A DNA stretch of 61,055 nucleotides. Source: Gemmatimonadota bacterium. Its GTDB lineage: Bacteria > Gemmatimonadota > Gemmatimonadetes > Gemmatimonadales > Gemmatimonadaceae. The position numbers and the translations under genes were made by a program. Each line of letters opens with the position of its first letter. Position 1 is the first letter of the stretch. The notes under the pieces were generated by a model. It saw nothing but the letters and a program-made list of their open reading frames with translations. It ran no database searches and was not told the DNA's origin. Positions 27,822 through 36,497 of the stretch are shown piece by piece. The stretch covers positions 1-61,055 of the forward strand of contig JARIEY010000002.1 in the NCBI GenBank assembly GCA_031127085.1, written 5' to 3'.

Positions 27822-28052
27822 AGGACACCCGGGGTGGAAGATGACGCGCGGCAGCTTCGGCGCCCTGTGAGAACGCCGGCGGAACGAGGAGCAAGGAAAA
27901 CGGACCTTCGGCACGAGGTCGGCCCGGTCTCGGCGCCACTCCGGCTTTGTCACCGAACAACGATTTATGGTTGCCGCAGGTCACCGGAGGGGGGCTGTCG
28001 GCGGCGCGATCGTCGCGCTTCGCTGCGAATAGCCCACCGCCTTCACGCACAA

Positions 28053-28080
28053 AGCGCCCGGGCGTCGCTGCCCGGGCGCT
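28053..28080 (-). terminator. hairpin terminator for tRNA-Phe
   Basis: An 11-bp perfect GC-rich stem (28053-28063 with 28070-28080) and a 6-base loop, followed on the minus strand by TTTGTG. It lies 34 bases past the tRNA 3' end. Nothing else is recognised between 27822 and 28052. Confidence 0.65.
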
Positions 28081-28114
28081 TCATGCTTGTCTCCTATCTC
28101 CCATCTGCACTTAA

Positions 28115-28187
28115 TGGCCAGGGGCAGAATCGAACTGCCGACACGCAGATTTTCAGTCTGCTGCTCTACCAACTGAGCTACCTGGCC
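28115..28187 (-). tRNA. tRNA-Phe (GAA)
   Basis: The 73-base minus-strand sequence folds as a full cloverleaf: acceptor GGCCAGG/CCTGGCC, D arm GCTC/GAGC, anticodon stem GCAGA/TCTGC around loop CTGAAAA (anticodon GAA), T arm GGCAG-TTCGATT-CTGCC and discriminator A. The CCA end is not encoded. Confidence 0.95.
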
Positions 28188-28294
28188 GCAGTCCGTAATT
28201 GTAGTCGGGCCAAGGCCTTGGGCCAAGGGGGACCAACAGGTTGCCTGCGGAAACTCCGTCCCGGAAAGCCCGTGCCTCTTCCCCTTCCAGCCCG

Positions 28295-28300
28295 TATTAT
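28295..28300 (+). promoter_or_regulatory. -10-like TATTAT close to the M16 start
   Basis: TATTAT ends six bases before the ATG at 28307. This spacing would place the transcription start at the start codon, as in leaderless mRNAs. No clear -35 element. Confidence 0.5.
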
Positions 28301-28306
28301 CCAAGG

Positions 28307-29662
28307 ATGCGCCACTTTATCCCAGCTCTCGCACTCGCCTTCGCGCCGGCCATCGCCGCTGCGCAGGGGGCCCCGCTGCGTGTCCCGGCCACGGTCGACA
28401 CGCTTCCAAATGGACTGACCCTCATCATCCACGAGGATCACTCCGTTCCCATCGTCACCGCGAACGTCTGGTTCCACGTCGGATCCGGCGATGAGAAGCC
28501 CGGGCGTACCGGCTTCGCCCATCTGTTCGAGCACCTGATGTTCATGGGCTCGCAGAACGCCCCTTATCCGCAGTTCGACCGCCTCCTCGAGGCCGCCGGC
28601 GCCAACAACAATGGCTCCACCACCGAGGACCGGACCAACTATTACGAGGACGGCCCCAGCTCGGCACTGCCGCTGATGCTGTGGCTGGAAGCTGACCGTA
28701 TGGGATGGCTTCTCCCGCCGATGGACAAGGACAAGGTCGATCTGCAGCGCGACGTCGTGAAGAACGAACGACGCCAGAGCTACGAGAACCAGCCGTACGG
28801 AATGGTCAGCGACCACCTTCCCAAGCTGCTTTATCCCGCATCGCACCCGTACTCCTGGCCCGTCATCGGGTCGATGGCCGACCTCTCGGCGGCCTCTCTC
28901 GAAGACGTGAAGGATTTCTTCCGCCGCTACTACGCGCCCAACAACGCCACGCTGGTTGTCGCCGGCGACGTGAAGCCGGATGACGTGCGCGCCCTGGTCA
29001 GGAAGTACTTCTCCGACATTCCCCGCGGCCCGGCCATCGACCGCCCCACGCCGGCGCCGTTTGTGGTGAAGGACACGGCCATTGTGCTCGAGGATCGCGT
29101 GCAGTTGCCGCGCCTCTATCTCAACTGGCACACGGTCAAGGCGTGGCACACCGATGACGCCGCGCTCGATCTGGCGTCCTATGTACTCGCCGGGTCACGC
29201 ACCAGCCGGCTCACACAGGCGCTGGTCTACACGGGCGAGATTGCCACCAACGTACAGGCCTATCAGGACGGCAAGCGGCTCGATGGGGACTTCTCCATCG
29301 TCACCACCGCTCGTCCCGGACGCGGGCTCGACACGTTGCGCGCAGTGGTGGACGCCGAAATCGCCCGCCTCGCCAAGGACGGTCCGACCGCCCGTGAGCT
29401 CGATGAAGCCAAGAACGCCGCCGAAGCAGCGTTCCTGCGCGGCATTCAGCAGGTGGCCGGAAAGGCGGACCGCCTCAACGCCTACTTCTACCAGACCGGC
29501 ACCCCCGATTCGTTCCAGGCCGACCTCGATCGCTACAAGGCGGTCACCGCCGCCGACATCCAGCGCGTGGTCCGGCAGTACCTGCGCGCCAACCGCGTGA
29601 TGGCCTCCGTCGTCCCGCAGGGCAAGCCAGAACTCGCGGCCAAGAAGGGAGTGATCCAGTAA
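28307..29662 (+). CDS. secreted M16 zinc peptidase, catalytic subunit
   Basis: Start set at the ATG at 28307, which opens a signal peptide (residues 1-20, ending AAAQ). The 451-residue product is a pitrilysin/insulinase-family peptidase with the inverted zinc motif HLFEH at 72-76 and the downstream glutamate region RDVVKNERRQSYENQPYG. Bacterial M16B peptidases work as pairs of an active and an inactive subunit; the next gene (one-base overlap, TAATG) encodes the inactive partner. The signal peptide indicates periplasmic action, probably on short peptides or misfolded envelope proteins. Confidence 0.92.
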   Translation: MRHFIPALALAFAPAIAAAQGAPLRVPATVDTLPNGLTLIIHEDHSVPIVTANVWFHVGSGDEKPGRTGFAHLFEHLMFMGSQNAPYPQFDRLLEAAGANNNGSTTEDRTNYYEDGPSSALPLMLWLEADRMGWLLPPMDKDKVDLQRDVVKNERRQSYENQPYGMVSDHLPKLLYPASHPYSWPVIGSMADLSAASLEDVKDFFRRYYAPNNATLVVAGDVKPDDVRALVRKYFSDIPRGPAIDRPTPAPFVVKDTAIVLEDRVQLPRLYLNWHTVKAWHTDDAALDLASYVLAGSRTSRLTQALVYTGEIATNVQAYQDGKRLDGDFSIVTTARPGRGLDTLRAVVDAEIARLAKDGPTARELDEAKNAAEAAFLRGIQQVAGKADRLNAYFYQTGTPDSFQADLDRYKAVTAADIQRVVRQYLRANRVMASVVPQGKPELAAKKGVIQ

Positions 29663-31092
29663 TGAAACTCCGCACACATCTCCTGATCCTGCTCGCCCCG
29701 GTCATCGCCGGGGCCCAGCAGTTTGACCGCACGCAGGTGCCGGCGCTCGATAAGCCGCCCGCCCTCAAGCTCCCATCGCTCGAACGCGTGTCGCTTCCCA
29801 ACGGCGTTACGGTGCAACTCGTGCAGCAGCACGAACTCCCGCTGGTGCAGCTCACGCTCGTCATCGCCGGCGGAACCAAGCTCGATGCGGCTCAGCCGGG
29901 ACTCGCCTCATTCATGACGCGGATGCTGACCGAAGGGGCCGGCACGCGCGATGCCAATGCCCTTCAGGGCGAGCTGGCATTTCTCGGCGCGCAACTTGGC
30001 GCCAGCGCCGGCACCGATGCGTTCACGATTTCGCTGAACGTACCCAAGCGCACGCTGGGCGAAGCGCTGGATCTGCTGGGCGATGTCATCCTGCGTCCAA
30101 CCTTCCGCGCCGCCGATGTGCGCCGCCAGCGCGACTTGCGCCTGGCCAGCATTCTCCAGCGGCGCGATAACGCCAATCTTCTGGCCGCGCTCGCCTTCAA
30201 CCAACTCGTCTTTCCTGCGGGGCATCCGTATCACCGCCCCTCCGACGGCGACTCCTCCACCACCGCCGCGCTCGACTCGGCGATGGTGCGGGCGTTCTAC
30301 GACCAGACGTTCGTCCCCGAACGGGCGCGCTTCGTCGTCGTGGGCGACGTCACCGCGCCCGAGATGCGCGCGCTGCTGGCCAAGCGCTTTGGCTCCTGGA
30401 CCCGCGGCACGAGCGCACGCACGATGGCCGCGGTGACCGCCAAGCCGGTCGCCAACAGTGCCGTGAAGATCTACCTGGTCGACAAGCCCAACGCGGCGCA
30501 GTCCGTCATCTACCTCGGCGCGCCAGGGGCTGATCGCCTGCATCCCGACTATCCCGCGTTGATGGTGATGAACACCATTCTGGGCGGATCGTTCTCATCG
30601 CGACTCAACTCCAATCTCCGTGAAACCAAGGGCTACACGTACGGCATCAGCTCGCGCTTTACGTGGGCCCCGCTCGCCGGTCCCTTTACTATCTCCAGCG
30701 GCGTGCGCACCAACGTCACCGACAGCGCGCTCGTCGAGATCTTCAAGGAAATGAAGATGCTCCGCGATCTGGCCGTCGACGCCGCGGAACTGGAACGCGC
30801 CAAGGCATACGTCGCGCTCGGCGTGCCGCAGCGCTTCGAGACCAACTCCCAGGTGGCCGCGCAGCTCGTCGACCTCGGCCAGTACAGCCTCCCGCTCACG
30901 TCGCTCGGCGACTTCGTGGCCAAGGTCGGACTCGTGACGGCCGCCGATGTGCAGCGGGTTGCCCGCCAGTATCTACCGGCAAGTTCGGCCACGCTCGTCG
31001 TGGTCGGTGACGTCGCGAAGATCCGCGCCGCCATCGAGACGCTCAAGCTTGGCGACATCACGCTGCTGGACGCACAGCAGGTCGCCCGCTGA
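29662..31092 (+). CDS. secreted M16 family protein, non-catalytic subunit
   Basis: The 476-residue product has a signal peptide (ending AGAQQ) and the M16 fold (LPNGVTVQLVQQHELPLVQLTLVIAGG; NLRETKGYTYGISSRF), but the zinc motif is lost: GLASFMTRMLTEGAG stands where HxxEH should be. The RETKGYTYG segment is the substrate-binding R/Y motif typical of the non-catalytic partner. It overlaps the catalytic gene by one base. Together they should form the heterodimeric periplasmic peptidase. Confidence 0.92.
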   Translation: MKLRTHLLILLAPVIAGAQQFDRTQVPALDKPPALKLPSLERVSLPNGVTVQLVQQHELPLVQLTLVIAGGTKLDAAQPGLASFMTRMLTEGAGTRDANALQGELAFLGAQLGASAGTDAFTISLNVPKRTLGEALDLLGDVILRPTFRAADVRRQRDLRLASILQRRDNANLLAALAFNQLVFPAGHPYHRPSDGDSSTTAALDSAMVRAFYDQTFVPERARFVVVGDVTAPEMRALLAKRFGSWTRGTSARTMAAVTAKPVANSAVKIYLVDKPNAAQSVIYLGAPGADRLHPDYPALMVMNTILGGSFSSRLNSNLRETKGYTYGISSRFTWAPLAGPFTISSGVRTNVTDSALVEIFKEMKMLRDLAVDAAELERAKAYVALGVPQRFETNSQVAAQLVDLGQYSLPLTSLGDFVAKVGLVTAADVQRVARQYLPASSATLVVVGDVAKIRAAIETLKLGDITLLDAQQVAR

Positions 31093-31093
31093 A

Positions 31094-31984
31094 ATGACCG
31101 ACGGTACGCTGCGCGTCGCCTTCCAGGGTGAGCTGGGGGCCTTCTCGGAGGAGGCCATCCAGCAACTCTGGTTGGGACAGGCGGAACCGATGCCGCACCG
31201 AGACTTCAGCGATGTCATCGCGGCGGTGCAGTCGGGGGCAGCGGATCGTGGCGTGATTCCCATCGAGAACACCATCGTAGGCGGTATTGCCGCCGCCCAC
31301 GACGCGATCATCGCCGCCCCTGATGTGCACGTCACGGCGGAAACCGTGGTCAACGTGCATCACTGCCTGCTCGGCCCGCCGGGCGCCACGTTTGACAGCG
31401 TGAAGATGGTGCTCAGCCATCCCGTGGCGCTTGCGCAATGCGGCGCATTCTTCGCGCGCTTCCCGCGCCTGGAAGTGCACGCCGTCTACGACACCGGCGG
31501 TGCGGCACTCGACGTATCCAACGTGGGAGATCCCGAGATCGCCGCCGTCGCCAGCCGCAACGCAGCCCAGCGATACAAACTGCAGGTCCTGATGCCCGAC
31601 ATTGAGGACCGGCCCGACAACCAGACCCGTTTTCTCGTCGTCGCCCGCGCGCCCGAGCCGCACCCCGAGGGGACGCCCGTGCGCACGGCCGTCATCATCA
31701 CGCACGAGGATCGCCCGGGATCACTGCTGCGCGTGCTCGAGCCGTTGGCCCGGCATGGTATGGATATTCGCCGGCTCGAATCGCGCCCCACCGGCGATCC
31801 GTGGAGCTACCTGTTTTTCCTGGAGTTTGATCACTCGCTGGGCGAGCCCATCGTGCAACGCGTCCTCAGCGAAATGACCGCCGCCGCGCGCAAGTTGCGC
31901 GTCCTGGGCACGTTCCCCCGCTGGAATCCCGGGCGCCGCGGGTCTATCGGGTGGCGCGTCGGATCACCAACCCCGACACACTAG
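31094..31984 (+). CDS. pheA: prephenate dehydratase
   Basis: Start set at the ATG at 31094, directly after the M16 stop. The 296-residue product has the prephenate dehydratase domain (VAFQGELGAFSEEA; ADRGVIPIENTIVGGIAAAHD; LSHPVALAQCGAFF; and NQTRFLVVAR with the catalytic TRF motif) and a C-terminal ACT domain (AVIITHEDRPGSLLRVLEPLA; RRLESRPTGDPWSYLFFLEF), which binds phenylalanine for feedback control. It converts prephenate to phenylpyruvate. No chorismate mutase domain is fused. Its TAG stop and that of the convergent queF gene share one CTAG. Confidence 0.95.
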   Translation: MTDGTLRVAFQGELGAFSEEAIQQLWLGQAEPMPHRDFSDVIAAVQSGAADRGVIPIENTIVGGIAAAHDAIIAAPDVHVTAETVVNVHHCLLGPPGATFDSVKMVLSHPVALAQCGAFFARFPRLEVHAVYDTGGAALDVSNVGDPEIAAVASRNAAQRYKLQVLMPDIEDRPDNQTRFLVVARAPEPHPEGTPVRTAVIITHEDRPGSLLRVLEPLARHGMDIRRLESRPTGDPWSYLFFLEFDHSLGEPIVQRVLSEMTAAARKLRVLGTFPRWNPGRRGSIGWRVGSPTPTH

Positions 31985-32370
31985 CGCGCGTATCGTGCGG
32001 TGATCACGGACTTGATGCCGCCCCGCACATTGAAGTCGCCCACGACTCGCATCGACACGGGCGCACACGCGGCCGACAGATCATCGAGAATGCGGTTCAC
32101 CGCGCGCTCGTAGAAGATGCCGTCGTTGCGGAAGCTCCAGAGATAGAGCTTCAGGCTCTTCAGCTCGAGGCACGCCGCCGCAGGCGTGTACGTGACGTGG
32201 ATGGTGCCGAAATCCGGCGCGCCGCCCTTGAGCAGCTCCAGTTCCGCAGCGTCGGTTTCGACCCCGCCCAGCGGGCAGAGCGACGTGAACTCGTCGCAGG
32301 TCATCGTGATTTCGTAATCGCGACCCGGATACGGATTCGCAAACGTCTCGAGCAGGTCAGTACGCGGCAT
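31981..32370 (-). CDS. queF: NADPH-dependent 7-cyano-7-deazaguanine (preQ0) reductase
   Basis: The 129-residue product fits the short QueF class: catalytic Cys32 in FTSLCP, Asp53 in APDFGTI, NADPH-binding ELKSLK at 69-74, and FNVRGG near the end. It reduces preQ0 to preQ1 for queuosine. Between the Cys and the Asp there are about 20 residues (GGVETDAAELELLKGG) where Bacillus QueF has about six, and the histidine of the usual FHE is tyrosine (Y87). I believe FYE occurs in other QueF groups, so activity is likely kept. It is the last gene of a five-gene leftward operon that includes a QueE-like protein. Confidence 0.92.
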   Translation of the reverse strand: MPRTDLLETFANPYPGRDYEITMTCDEFTSLCPLGGVETDAAELELLKGGAPDFGTIHVTYTPAAACLELKSLKLYLWSFRNDGIFYERAVNRILDDLSAACAPVSMRVVGDFNVRGGIKSVITARYAR

Positions 32371-32371
32371 A

Positions 32372-33304
32372 TCAGTCCTGGCGGCGCCGCTTCGACGCAG
32401 CGTCGAGCAGCTGGAGTTCTTCGGGCGACAGGCTTCCCAGCCCAGTCGCGGAAATCTTGTCGAGCACCCGGTTTAGCGTTGCTGCATCGGGATCAACGCC
32501 CGGCGTGGGCGCCGCGGGGCGTTGCGGCTTGGTCGCCGTGTTCCGCCGCGCAGTCATCGCCTTGCTGCGGGCCACGGCATCATCGGCATCGTGCCCGCGC
32601 GGCGGGCGGTGCGACTTGGGCACCGCGCGCGGCAGGTCTTCCTCAGGAAGATCGGGCACCGGTTCCACGTGCCGGCGCACGCCGGCCAGGCTCATACGCG
32701 CCGAGGTGCGCAGATACAGCCACCCAGCGCCGAGCCCGCCGAGGTGGGCGAGGTAGGCAATGCCACCGCTCGGCGACGCCGAGATGCCGCCCAGCAGGTT
32801 CATCAACACCACCAGCAGCATCAGCCAGCGAACCGACATCGGCACCAGGCCAAACAGGTACACCGTGTCGTGCGGCCAGAGCGTGGCATAGGCCAGCATC
32901 ACGCCCATCACGGCCGCCGAGGCGCCAATCAGCACCGAATCGCCGGCCATGAAGAGATGCAGGAACCAGCCGCCGATGCCGCAGAACAGGTAGAAACGCG
33001 CAAACTCGCCTGCTGACCACGCCGCTTCGACGCGCGGCCCAAAGAGCCAGAGTGTGTACATGTTCAAGACGAGGTGCCAAAAGCCCCCGTGCACGAACAT
33101 GTAGGTGCCAATCGTCCACCACGCGCGGCCGAGCGCCCCCAGATCGCGGGAGTGGAACCCCAGTACCGCAAACATGTCGTCCGGGCTGGCCACCGTGACC
33201 TGCAGGAAGTACACGGCGACATTCAGGCCCAACAGCCAAGCGACCGCCGCGCCCACGCGGCGCGACGGTTGCAAACTCATGGCTGGCGGTTCGTGGGGGG
33301 ACAT
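32372..33304 (-). CDS. rhomboid-family intramembrane serine protease
   Basis: The 310-residue product (ATG at 33304; ATG at 33280 is an alternative) has six membrane segments between about 18 and 200 and an intact rhomboid site: HGGFWHLVLNM (His72, His77, Asn81), GASAAVMG with Ser129, and YLAHLGGLGAG with His187. The C-terminal 110 residues are a charged, Pro-rich cytosolic tail ending in a short helix (LNRVLDKISATGLGSLSPEELQLL), a feature seen in many bacterial rhomboids. Substrates unknown. It lies 13 bases after the QueE-like gene and one base before queF. Confidence 0.9.
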   Translation of the reverse strand: MSPHEPPAMSLQPSRRVGAAVAWLLGLNVAVYFLQVTVASPDDMFAVLGFHSRDLGALGRAWWTIGTYMFVHGGFWHLVLNMYTLWLFGPRVEAAWSAGEFARFYLFCGIGGWFLHLFMAGDSVLIGASAAVMGVMLAYATLWPHDTVYLFGLVPMSVRWLMLLVVLMNLLGGISASPSGGIAYLAHLGGLGAGWLYLRTSARMSLAGVRRHVEPVPDLPEEDLPRAVPKSHRPPRGHDADDAVARSKAMTARRNTATKPQRPAAPTPGVDPDAATLNRVLDKISATGLGSLSPEELQLLDAASKRRRQD

Positions 33305-33317
33305 ACTCGGAATATCG

Positions 33318-33977
33318 TCAGCGCAGTCCGGTCGGTGGAGGGAGGCGCAAGGCCAGCCTCGTGTCGGCGTGCAACGCCACCGCCTGCTCGAGCAGCGTCG
33401 ACCAGCGACGATCGAGCGAAAGCGGCTCCCCTGTGAGCAACGGGTGAACAACGATTTGAGTTTCCGCGCTCACCGCGTGGGCCTGTTCGATGAGCCGCAG
33501 CAGCTGGCTGTCGCTCGTGTCGCCCTGCGGGCAAAGCACGAGCGCGTGGGCACAGCCCGCGCCCGACGCCGCCGCGAGGGTTTCTATCGCGCTCGCCCGC
33601 ATTCCGTCGGGTCCCACGAAATCCACCGTCACCTGCGCCATCGCCAAGTGCGGAGCCAGCAGCGCCAGTGCCTCAGGGCGCTGACCGTCACTGTCGAGCA
33701 TCAGAGGAAGCGCCATCGGCGCAGTACCGAATGCCGCCGTGAGGAACTCGAGGTTGCCCAACGGATCGCGTCCGCCGATGGCGATCGAGTGGAACTTCGT
33801 GCGCCCCAGTTGGCGATCGATCTCCCGGAGCAGCGCCGTCGACGTGTACATCGTCGCCGTTTCCGCCTCGCCCGCAAACCGGACAAAGAGCTGTCGGCGG
33901 CCCATCCACACGCCTTGCGCCTGCACGCCCGCGGGAACTCCGGCGAGTGCGGCAGCAGCCATTCGCGGTGACGTCAT
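33318..33977 (-). CDS. QueE-like protein lacking the radical-SAM cysteines
   Basis: The 219-residue product aligns by eye with 7-carboxy-7-deazaguanine synthase (QueE): GVQAQGVWMGRRQLFVRFAG (17-36) corresponds to SxQGEGxxxGxxxvFVRlAG, but where QueE continues CNLxC..C it has EAETATMYTS, so the iron-sulfur site is gone. IGGRDPLG (67-74) replaces TGGEPLLQ, and LDSDGQRPEAL (94-104) replaces ETNGxxPEAL. The tail RLALRLPPPTGLR mimics QueE's RVxPQxHKxxGxR. The N-terminus carries an Ala-rich stretch instead of a substrate-binding start. It cannot perform SAM chemistry, so it probably has a structural or regulatory role. It overlaps the ddl stop by one base and precedes rhomboid and queF. Confidence 0.65.
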   Translation of the reverse strand: MTSPRMAAAALAGVPAGVQAQGVWMGRRQLFVRFAGEAETATMYTSTALLREIDRQLGRTKFHSIAIGGRDPLGNLEFLTAAFGTAPMALPLMLDSDGQRPEALALLAPHLAMAQVTVDFVGPDGMRASAIETLAAASGAGCAHALVLCPQGDTSDSQLLRLIEQAHAVSAETQIVVHPLLTGEPLSLDRRWSTLLEQAVALHADTRLALRLPPPTGLR

Positions 33978-34993
33978 CAGGACTTTCCTCCGTGTGTACG
34001 CAGCGCCTGCTGCACGATCCGTTCGCAGAGCGACGCAAAGTCTATCCCCGCCGCCGCGGCCGCCTGCGGAATGAGGCTGAGTTCCGTCATCCCCGGCAGC
34101 GTGTTTGCCTCGAGACAGTAGAATGTACCGTCTTCTGTCATCCGAAAGTCAATGCGCGCGTATCCGTCGAGCTTCAGCGACCGGAAGGCGCGACGCGCCT
34201 GCGCCTGCACCGTCGACACCTGCGACTTGGTCAGCTTCGCCGGAAACTCCTCGCGCGCCATACCGGCCGTGTACTTGCACTCGTAGTCGTACAGCTCGTG
34301 CTTCGGAATGATTTCGCCCACCGGCAGGGCGTCGTCGCCAAGTATCCCGACCGTGAGCTCGCGTCCGGGAATGAACCGCTCGATCATCACTTCGTCGTCG
34401 TACAGAAACGCTTCCTGCACGGCGGCGGCGAGTTCCGACGGCTTGTCCACCTTGGTGAGTCCCACCGTGGAGCCCTGCTTGGAGGGCTTCACGATCACCG
34501 GCCAGCCCATCACCGCCTCCACCTGCTCCTCGGTCGCCGGGGCCATCAGCCAGTCGGCGGTCGTCACCCCCGCCGAACGGAAGAGCGTCTTGGAGAGATC
34601 CTTGTCCATCGCCAGCGCGCTCGCCAGATGCCCGCTCCCCGTGTAGCACACGTGAATGGCATCGAGCATCGCCTGGATCGTGCCGTCCTCCCCGTGCCCG
34701 CCGTGCAGGGCGAGGAACACTACGTCGGCCTCGCGCACCACCGGCAGCGTGGTGAGAATGGGGCTCAGTTCGGTGCGCTCGAGCTTGCGCAGCTGTTCCA
34801 GGGTCGGAGGCTCACGCTTCATCGCGCCGTGCAGCAATGCGGCAAACGCCGGTTCGCTCAACACGCCGGCCGCCGGATCCATAGGCGTCACCACGTGTCC
34901 GCGCGCGCGCAGCGCCTGCACCACCCGCACGCCCGACGCCAGCGAGACGTCGCGCTCGGCGGATGTGCCGCCCATCATCACCGTGATTTGCAT
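33977..34993 (-). CDS. ddl: D-alanine--D-alanine ligase
   Basis: The 338-residue product is a canonical Ddl: MMGGTSAERDVSLASG (first substrate site), ALHGGHGEDGTIQAMLD, YTGSGHLASALAMDK, KPSKQGSTVGL, ERFIPGRELTVGILG and the metal site RIDFRMTEDGTFYCLEANTLPGMT. It makes the D-Ala-D-Ala dipeptide for peptidoglycan. It lies four bases after the cystathionine beta-synthase gene and its stop overlaps the QueE-like gene's ATG by one base. Confidence 0.96.
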   Translation of the reverse strand: MQITVMMGGTSAERDVSLASGVRVVQALRARGHVVTPMDPAAGVLSEPAFAALLHGAMKREPPTLEQLRKLERTELSPILTTLPVVREADVVFLALHGGHGEDGTIQAMLDAIHVCYTGSGHLASALAMDKDLSKTLFRSAGVTTADWLMAPATEEQVEAVMGWPVIVKPSKQGSTVGLTKVDKPSELAAAVQEAFLYDDEVMIERFIPGRELTVGILGDDALPVGEIIPKHELYDYECKYTAGMAREEFPAKLTKSQVSTVQAQARRAFRSLKLDGYARIDFRMTEDGTFYCLEANTLPGMTELSLIPQAAAAAGIDFASLCERIVQQALRTHGGKS

Positions 34994-34997
34994 GCCG

Positions 34998-36395
34998 TTA
35001 CCGCGCCATCAGGAAATGCAGCAAATCCGACCGCGTGAGAATGCCGGCAATCGTTCCGCCACGCCGCACCAGCACGGCCGGGTTGTTCTTGGTGACCAGC
35101 TTCACCACCTGATCGATCGGCAGTCCGTCGTCGACCACCGGGAACGGCGCATCCATCACGTCGCCGACGGTGCGGTCGAGCACCTTGGAGTCCTCGAGCC
35201 CGCGCGAGGCGAGGACGCTCTCGCTCACCGAGCCTACGCAGTTCGCGCCATCGAGCACCGGCAGTTGCGACACATCGTGCTGGCTCATCAGGCGCAGCGC
35301 CTGACGCACGGTGGCGCCGGCCGCCGTGCTCACCACCATTGGCGTGTCACCCGTCTTGGCGCCCAGCAGTTGCCCAAGCGTCGCCTTCTCGCTGTCGAGC
35401 ATCTGGTTTTCACGCATCCACTCGTCGTTGTACAGCTTGGAGAGATACCGTTCGCCCGTGTCGCAGAGGAAGGTCACCACCAGGGCGTCCGGATCGTTGA
35501 CGCGGCGCGCGACGTTCAGCGCCACGTGCGTGATGAGCCCGGCCGACCCGCCCACGAACATCCCTTCCTCGCGCGTCAACCGGCGCGCCATCGCAAAGGC
35601 GTCACGGTCGCTGACTGTCTGCCACTCGTCGATGACACTCATATCGAGTGTCCCCGGCACCTTGTCCTGCCCGATCCCTTCCACCTTGTAGGGCGCACCT
35701 TCGCCGTGCGAAGCACCCTGGCTGCGCCAGTGTTCGGCGAGAATCGAGCCGGCCGGATCGCCGCCGACGATCTGCACCTTGGGATTCTTCGACTTCAGGT
35801 AGCGCCCCGTGCCGGTCAGCGTGCCGCCCGTGCCGGCGGCACCAACGAAATGCGTGATGCGCCCCGACGTCTGCTCCCACAACTCCGGCCCCGTCGTCGC
35901 AAAGTGTGCGTCCGGATTGGCGTCGTTGTAGAACTGATTGGCGAAGACCGCGTTGGGCGTCTCTTTGGCGAGGCGCTTGGCCATCACCACGTAGTTGTCC
36001 GGATGGTCCGGCGCCACGGCCGTTGGCGTGATGATCACCTCGGCACCGAACGCCTTCAGCAGCCGAACTTTCTCCTGCGACATTTTGTCGGGCATCGTGA
36101 AGATGCACCGATAGCCCTTCAGCGCCGCCGCAATGGCCAGGCCGACGCCGGTGTTGCCGCTGGTCCCCTCAACGATGGTTCCACCCGGCTTCAGCGCACC
36201 CGAACGTTCTGCTGCCTCGATGATCGGCAGGCCGATGCGGTCTTTGACGGAACCGCCCGGATTGAAGAACTCCGCCTTGCCGTAGACCGGCGTCACGATC
36301 CCCTTGGTGACGCGCGTGAGGCGAATGAGCGGCGTCCATCCGATGGTATCGAGGACGTTGTCGTATGGCTGGCGGTGGCGTTCGTGTTCAGTCAT
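34998..36395 (-). CDS. cystathionine beta-synthase with CBS domains
   Basis: The 465-residue product has a PLP-dependent beta-synthase domain (about 10-325) with lysine 51 in GGSVKDR, the phosphate loop TSGNTG, and GAAGTGGTLTGTGRYL, followed by two CBS motifs (about 345-460: ATVRQALRLMSQHDVSQLPVL; LPIDQVVKLVTKNNPAVLVR). Domain order matches cystathionine beta-synthase rather than CBS-less cysteine synthase. It condenses serine (or O-acetylserine) with homocysteine or sulfide. CBS domains usually bind adenosyl ligands for control. First gene of the ddl - QueE-like - rhomboid - queF operon. Confidence 0.92.
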   Translation of the reverse strand: MTEHERHRQPYDNVLDTIGWTPLIRLTRVTKGIVTPVYGKAEFFNPGGSVKDRIGLPIIEAAERSGALKPGGTIVEGTSGNTGVGLAIAAALKGYRCIFTMPDKMSQEKVRLLKAFGAEVIITPTAVAPDHPDNYVVMAKRLAKETPNAVFANQFYNDANPDAHFATTGPELWEQTSGRITHFVGAAGTGGTLTGTGRYLKSKNPKVQIVGGDPAGSILAEHWRSQGASHGEGAPYKVEGIGQDKVPGTLDMSVIDEWQTVSDRDAFAMARRLTREEGMFVGGSAGLITHVALNVARRVNDPDALVVTFLCDTGERYLSKLYNDEWMRENQMLDSEKATLGQLLGAKTGDTPMVVSTAAGATVRQALRLMSQHDVSQLPVLDGANCVGSVSESVLASRGLEDSKVLDRTVGDVMDAPFPVVDDGLPIDQVVKLVTKNNPAVLVRRGGTIAGILTRSDLLHFLMAR

Positions 36396-36497
36396 GGATT
36401 GAAGCCCGGGGTGGGAAGGCGCGTGGGGGCCGTGCCGGAGTCGTCCGGGACCGCTGTAATCTGGCGAGGCGGCGCATATCGTGCGCTGTGGCGGACG

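Noticed and set aside
28115-28187. tRNA-Phe as a possible integration site
   Set aside because: No integrase, direct repeat of the tRNA end or foreign-looking genes were found on either side.
33318-33977. QueE-like gene considered as a pseudogene
   Set aside because: The frame is intact, overlaps ddl properly and keeps core motifs away from the cysteine loop. Loss looks selective rather than decay.
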